Below are positions 60,672 to 64,000 of a stretch of 64,000 nt of DNA, in pieces. The first letter of the stretch is position 1. Every line of letters starts with the position of its first letter. The notes beneath the pieces are model-generated. The model had not been told where the DNA came from and did not search any database. It saw only the letters and a program-made list of their open reading frames with translations. The position numbers were made by a program, and so were the translations under genes. Source of the DNA: Micromonospora coxensis (GTDB lineage: Bacteria; Actinomycetota; Actinomycetes; Mycobacteriales; Micromonosporaceae). The stretch lies in the NCBI RefSeq assembly GCF_900090295.1, contig NZ_LT607753.1, forward strand, positions 5,518,001-5,582,000, read 5' to 3'.

Positions 60672-60798
60672 GGCGCTCCCATCGTGCCCGCCCCGGGGCC
60701 CCGCGCGCCAACCGGCCCCGCCCACCCCGGGCCCCCGCGCGCCGACCTTCCCGACGCGCAGGAGCGCCCGCCCACCGCGCGGGGCGGTCGGCGGGGCG

Positions 60799-61512
60799 TC
60801 AGGGACGGCGGACGTGGACCAGGTCGACGACCGGGCGGCCCGCGGTGAGGGCGCGGCGCTCGAACTTCGTCACCGGGCGGTGCGCCGGGCGGGGCGCGTA
60901 CCCGCCGTGCACGTCGACCAGCTCCGGGTCGGCGGTGAGCGTCTCGCGCATCGACTCGGCGTACTCGGCCCAGTCCGTGGCGCAGTGCAGCGTGCCGCCC
61001 GGGCGCAGCCGGGAGCGCAGCAGCGCCACGTGCCGGGGCTGGATGATCCGCCGCTTGTGGTGGCGGGCCTTCGGCCACGGGTCGGGGAAGTAGACGTGCA
61101 CCGCGTCCAGGCAGCCCTCCGGCATCGCCCGGACCAGGTCGAGCGCGTCACCCCGGGCCACCCGGACGTTGCCCAGCCCGTGCCGCTCCACCAGCTCCAG
61201 CAGGTTGCCGATTCCGGGCGTGTGCACCTCGACCGCCAGATAGTCTCGGTCCGGGTCGGCGGCGGCCATCGAGGCCGTGGCGTCGCCCATGCCGGAGCCG
61301 ATCTCCAGCACCACCGGAGCGCCGCGACCGAAGAACGCGCCCGGGTCGAACGGCCCGTCCAGCCCGGCCACGTCGAGGCCGTACGCGGGCCAGAGCCGCT
61401 CCAGCGCGTCGGTCTGCCGGCTGCTCATCCGGCCACGGCGGGGGTGGAAGGTACGGATCCCGGCGGGGTGCGTCGCCGCCGGGTCGGCGGGGGTCTGGTC
61501 GGTGGAGGTCAC
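60799..61512 (-). CDS. trmB: tRNA (guanine-N7)-methyltransferase
   Basis: 237 residues. SAM motif VVLEIGSGMGDATASMAAAD, then YLAVEVHTPGIGNLL and the TrmB signature VHVYFPDPWPKARHHKRRII. The tail KFERRALTAGRPVVDLVHVR is typical. It methylates G46 in the variable loop of tRNA. GTG start at 61512, with TACGCT 9 nt upstream on the same strand. Confidence 0.94.
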   Translation of the reverse strand: MTSTDQTPADPAATHPAGIRTFHPRRGRMSSRQTDALERLWPAYGLDVAGLDGPFDPGAFFGRGAPVVLEIGSGMGDATASMAAADPDRDYLAVEVHTPGIGNLLELVERHGLGNVRVARGDALDLVRAMPEGCLDAVHVYFPDPWPKARHHKRRIIQPRHVALLRSRLRPGGTLHCATDWAEYAESMRETLTADPELVDVHGGYAPRPAHRPVTKFERRALTAGRPVVDLVHVRRP

Positions 61513-61521
61513 AGCGACCCG

Positions 61522-61527
61522 AGCGTA
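61522..61527 (-). promoter_or_regulatory. Putative -10 hexamer (TACGCT) of trmB
   Basis: TACGCT on the minus strand precedes the GTG by 9 nt, leaving at most a two- or three-base leader. Confidence 0.35.
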
Positions 61528-61645
61528 CGCGACGGTTCCGGCGTATCGGATGTGATGTACGCCCGGGGGTGAGACGATTCATCCCGTACGGCAGGCCGGT
61601 GCTCCACCGCCCCGGCGCTGCCCGAGGGCGCCGAGAGGGGGCAGG

Positions 61646-62251
61646 GTGTCGGTCACGCTCCAGCGCACCGCCGTGGCGGTCGCCTTCGGTGCGCTCGCCC
61701 CGGCGCTGCTCGCCGCCGCGCCGGCCGAGGCCACCCGTCCCGTCACCGCCCCGCCGCCCGTGCTCGCGCCGGCCCCGGGTGACCCGTCGGGGGGCTGGCC
61801 GGACCAGGGCGGCAACCCGCAGCCACCGCCCGGCAACCTCGTCTTCGTCGAGGTGCGCCCGAGCGTCGTGAGCCCCGGCTATCTGGTCGGCCTGCGGGCC
61901 AGTTGCAAGGACAACTCGATCCCGGCGACCGTCGTCTCGGACGCCTTCGGCCGGGTCCAGGTGCATCCGCAGTACGGGCTGCTGACCGCCTCGGCGATGG
62001 TCAGGGAGCGCACCCGGCCCGGCAACTACCGGGTCAAGCTGGAGTGCCGCGACGGGGCCACCGCGTCGACGATGCTCCAGGTGGTCAAGCACGTGAAGCC
62101 CAGCCCCGGCCCGCACACCGGCTTCGGCGGGGCGGCCGGCGGTCTCGGTCTCGGTGGGCTGCTGGTCCCCGGTGGTCTGGCGCTGACCATCGTCGGGGCG
62201 ATCGTCGGCATCGTCGCCGCCCGCCGGCCGCGCGGCGCGGCCAGGGGCTGA
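61646..62251 (+). CDS. Exported protein with C-terminal membrane anchor, possible sortase substrate
   Basis: 201 residues. Signal peptide (RTAVAVAFGALAPALLAAAPAEA), a proline-rich linker, a small Ig-like domain with a cysteine pair (LRASCKDNSIPATV and VKLECRDGATAST), then PGPHTGFGGAAGGL, a hydrophobic segment (GLLVPGGLALTIVGAIVGIV) and basic end AARRPRGAARG. PHTG followed by a membrane segment and arginines resembles an LPXTG-like sorting signal with a degenerate first position. The sortase gene follows after 5 bases, which supports enzyme and substrate. GTG start. Confidence 0.78.
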   Translation: MSVTLQRTAVAVAFGALAPALLAAAPAEATRPVTAPPPVLAPAPGDPSGGWPDQGGNPQPPPGNLVFVEVRPSVVSPGYLVGLRASCKDNSIPATVVSDAFGRVQVHPQYGLLTASAMVRERTRPGNYRVKLECRDGATASTMLQVVKHVKPSPGPHTGFGGAAGGLGLGGLLVPGGLALTIVGAIVGIVAARRPRGAARG

Positions 62252-62256
62252 GCGAC

Positions 62257-62943
62257 GTGCCGGCCCCGCAGCCCTCCGCCGCGCCGGCCGCTCGGCGTGA
62301 CCGGCGGCAGTCCCGCAGCCCGTGGTCGACGCCACTGGCCGTGCTGCTGGTGCTGATCGGCGTCTTCGCCACCGGCGCCGGGCTGGGCCGGACGGCCGGG
62401 CCGTTCGACTGGGCCGCCGGCCCCGGTACGACGGCGAGCGCCGAGCCGCAGGCCGCCCGGGGCGGTGCCGGCGGGTTGCCGGCGAGCCGGCCGGTCAGCC
62501 TCGCCGTCCCGGCGATCCGGGTGGACGCCCCGGTGGCGCCGGTCGGTCAGGCCCGGGACGGGTCGATCGACGTGCCGCCGCTGAACCGGCACCACGAGAC
62601 CGGCTGGTACGACCGCGGCCCGACCCCGGGGGAGCCGGGCCGGGCGATCATCGTCGGGCACGTCGACTCCAAGAGCGGCCCGGCCGTCTTCTACGACCTG
62701 CGCAAGCTCAAGGCCGGCGACCGGATCGAGGTGACCCGCGACGACCGGCGGGTCGTCGTCTTCACGGTCGACTCGGTGGAGTACTTCGACAAGGCGAACC
62801 TGCCGGCCGACCGGGTGTACGGCCACGACGGACCGCCCGCGCTGCGGCTGATCACCTGCGGCGGCGCCTGGGTCGGCGGGAACACCGGCTACGAGGACAA
62901 CGTCATCGCCTTCGCCTCGCTGGCCGACACCCGGGAGCCCTGA
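62257..62943 (+). CDS. Sortase, class F-like
   Basis: 228 residues. An N-terminal membrane segment (STPLAVLLVLIGVFATGAGL) is followed by the sortase barrel: VSLAVPAIRVDAPVAPVGQA, NRHHETGWYDRGPTPGEPGR, catalytic histidine in AIIVGHVDSKSG (about residue 133) and cysteine in LRLITCGGAW (about residue 200). After the cysteine comes VGGNTGYEDNVIAFASL; no arginine occurs in the following 22 residues, although sortases use one there. It should anchor surface proteins such as its neighbour. GTG start at 62257. Confidence 0.9.
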   Translation: MPAPQPSAAPAARRDRRQSRSPWSTPLAVLLVLIGVFATGAGLGRTAGPFDWAAGPGTTASAEPQAARGGAGGLPASRPVSLAVPAIRVDAPVAPVGQARDGSIDVPPLNRHHETGWYDRGPTPGEPGRAIIVGHVDSKSGPAVFYDLRKLKAGDRIEVTRDDRRVVVFTVDSVEYFDKANLPADRVYGHDGPPALRLITCGGAWVGGNTGYEDNVIAFASLADTREP

Positions 62944-63039
62944 GCCGGCGGCGCGTCGTCGTGCCGCCGGTGCGGCACTCACCGGCCGACACCCGTCCCG
63001 CCGTCAGCCCGTCGAGGCCGGCCGGGTCACGCCGCCCGA

Positions 63040-63110
63040 CGCCGGCCAGGTCACGCCGCCCGACGCCGGCCCGCCCGACGCCGGCCCGCCCGACGCCGGC
63101 CCGCCCGACC
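63040..63110. repeat. 15-base tandem repeat
   Basis: GACGCCGGCCCGCCC is repeated three times in tandem (about 63062-63106), preceded by two longer related units (GCCGGCCAGGTCACGCCGCC). It fills the gap between the sortase gene and the convergent monooxygenase gene. No gene is evident. Confidence 0.65.
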
Positions 63111-63137
63111 CGCTCGGCGCGGCCCGGGTGGCGCGGG

Positions 63138-63449
63138 TCAGCCCTTGCCGGGGACGTGCTGGACGACCTCGAACTCCAGCAGGGTCGCGCCGGAGGCCAC
63201 CGGCCGACGCTGCTCGCCGCCGGCGTGCGCGGCCCGCGACGGGCCGGCCGCCCACGCCTGGTACGCCTCTTCGCTCTCCCAGCGCGTGTACACGAAGTAG
63301 CGCTGCTCCCCGGCCACCGGCCGGAGCAGTTCGAAGCCGAGGAAGCCGGGGGAGTTCTCCACCGCGCCGGCCCGGGCGGCGAACCGCTTCTCCAGCTCCT
63401 CGCCGGCGCCGGGCGGGACGTCGATCGCGTTGATCTTCACGACTGCCAT
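63138..63449 (-). CDS. Antibiotic-biosynthesis-monooxygenase-fold protein, MhuD/HmoA-like
   Basis: 103 residues, one ferredoxin-like ABM domain. VVKINAIDVPPGAGEELEKR, ENSPGFLGFELLRPVAGEQR and YFVYTRWESEEAYQAWAAGP match the heme-degrading group (MhuD, HmoA, IsdG), with the NSPGF asparagine region and a mid-chain histidine (SRAAHAGGEQ). It may free iron from heme, which would fit the iron-scavenging content nearby, but ABM proteins vary. No iron box precedes it; a TAGGGT hexamer lies 6 nt before the ATG. Confidence 0.8.
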   Translation of the reverse strand: MAVVKINAIDVPPGAGEELEKRFAARAGAVENSPGFLGFELLRPVAGEQRYFVYTRWESEEAYQAWAAGPSRAAHAGGEQRRPVASGATLLEFEVVQHVPGKG

Positions 63450-63455
63450 GGCTCC

Positions 63456-63461
63456 ACCCTA
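63456..63461 (-). promoter_or_regulatory. Putative -10 hexamer (TAGGGT) of the MhuD-like gene
   Basis: TAGGGT on the minus strand with a 6-nt gap to the ATG; same arrangement as at glgM. Confidence 0.45.
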
Positions 63462-63487
63462 GTCACCCGCCGGCGCCGGTGGCCCGG

Positions 63488-64000
63488 TCAGAACGACTCG
63501 ACGGCCGGCACCAGGTCGGCGTCCACCACGATCGGGGCGTGGTCGGAGGGGCCCTTGCCCTTGCGCGCCTCCCGGTCGACGTACGCCGAGCGGACCGCGC
63601 GGGCGAACGCCGCCGAGGCGTACACCAGGTCGATGCGCATGCCCTTGTTCTGGTGGAACATGCCGGCCCGGTAGTCCCAGTAGGTGTAGGGGTGCGGGCC
63701 CTTCATCGGGGTCGGCACCACGTCGCTGAGCCCGAGGTCGCGCAGCGCCGCGAGGGCGGCCCGCTCGGCCGGCGTGACGTGGGTGGAGGTGACGAAGAGC
63801 GCCGGGTCCCAGACGTCGTCGTCGGTCGGCGCGACGTTGAAGTCCCCGCAGACCGCCACCGGCCCGCCGGAGTCCAGCTCCGGCTCCAGCGCGTCGCGCA
63901 GGGCGGCGAACCAGGACAGCTTGTACGCGTAGTGCGGGTCGTCGGGGGCCCGGCCGTTCGGCACGTACACCGACCAGACCCGTACCCCGTCACAGGTGGC
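63488..64000 (-). CDS. xth: Exodeoxyribonuclease III (partial, N-terminus beyond the window)
   Basis: The frame is open to the window edge, giving 170 residues of the C-terminal part. GVRVWSVYVPNGRAPDDPHY, VAVCGDFNVAPTDDDVWDP (catalytic Asp and Asn), HPYTYWDYRAGMFHQNKGMR, RIDLVYAS and GPSDHAPIVVDADL (the final Asp-His pair) are all diagnostic of the ExoIII/APE1 family. It cuts DNA at abasic sites and removes 3' ends. The stop is at 63488. Confidence 0.93.
   Translation of the reverse strand, partial: ATCDGVRVWSVYVPNGRAPDDPHYAYKLSWFAALRDALEPELDSGGPVAVCGDFNVAPTDDDVWDPALFVTSTHVTPAERAALAALRDLGLSDVVPTPMKGPHPYTYWDYRAGMFHQNKGMRIDLVYASAAFARAVRSAYVDREARKGKGPSDHAPIVVDADLVPAVESF

Overview
The window looks like chromosomal DNA of a high-GC actinobacterium, most likely Micromonospora or a close relative in the Micromonosporaceae. 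The grounds are the extreme GC bias at third codon positions, frequent GTG starts, the divergent glgM/glgC pair, IdeR/DmdR-type iron boxes and a complete desferrioxamine-type locus. The genus is an inference from gene content. I see no rRNA, tRNA, CRISPR array, transposase, integrase or replication origin.

Layout. 1-546: end of a probable SRPBCC protein coupled to an NTF2/SnoaL-like protein. 593-5766: alpha-glucan block with glgM divergent from glgC, then pgm, then a convergent NAD kinase. 5856-8959: secreted M14 zinc carboxypeptidase split by an apparent one-base frameshift. 9290-17538: surface-polysaccharide cluster (two GT4 glycosyltransferases, Wzx-type flippase, Wzy-like polymerase, FkbM methyltransferase on the opposite strand, monotopic phosphoglycosyl transferase, NAD-dependent epimerase) with visibly weaker GC bias than its surroundings. 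17869-28166: DUF389 membrane protein, small conserved protein, Tex with an RG-rich tail, dGTPase-like HD protein, duplicated-repeat secreted protein, MBL-fold hydrolase, and an SDR plus zinc alcohol dehydrogenase pair. 28292-28806: non-coding element made of 33-bp inverted repeats around a 13-bp-unit satellite. 28928-34745: sdhCAB, a divergent LysR regulator and an FAD oxidoreductase. 34807-39983: HrpA helicase, cytidine-deaminase-like protein, YciI-like protein.

40144-57226 is a siderophore region. Under IdeR-type boxes lie an ABC uptake operon (two FecCD permeases, ATPase, lipoprotein), a ferric-siderophore reductase with an MFS transporter, and desABCD with a second MFS exporter. The NIS pathway runs from lysine to cadaverine (DesA), N-hydroxylation (DesB), acylation (DesC) and oligomerisation (DesD). 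Divergent genes encode a second acyltransferase and a penicillin-acylase-like enzyme (desH/desG-like). A DUF559 endonuclease-like gene lies inside this region, bracketed by two copies of a dispersed perfect palindrome; a third copy lies near 25.96 kb. 57400-64000: a conserved unknown gene with a palindromic candidate operator, a Ski2-like helicase, trmB, a sortase with a possible substrate, a MhuD-like monooxygenase and a truncated exonuclease III gene.

Two expression habits recur. Operon genes are joined by 4-base GTGA or ATGA stop/start overlaps. Many first genes have a TANNNT hexamer 6-9 nt before the start codon, which suggests leaderless mRNAs. The best candidates for something undescribed are the inverted-repeat-bounded satellite, the dispersed palindrome family (especially the pair around the DUF559 gene), and the desG/desH-like arm of the siderophore locus.
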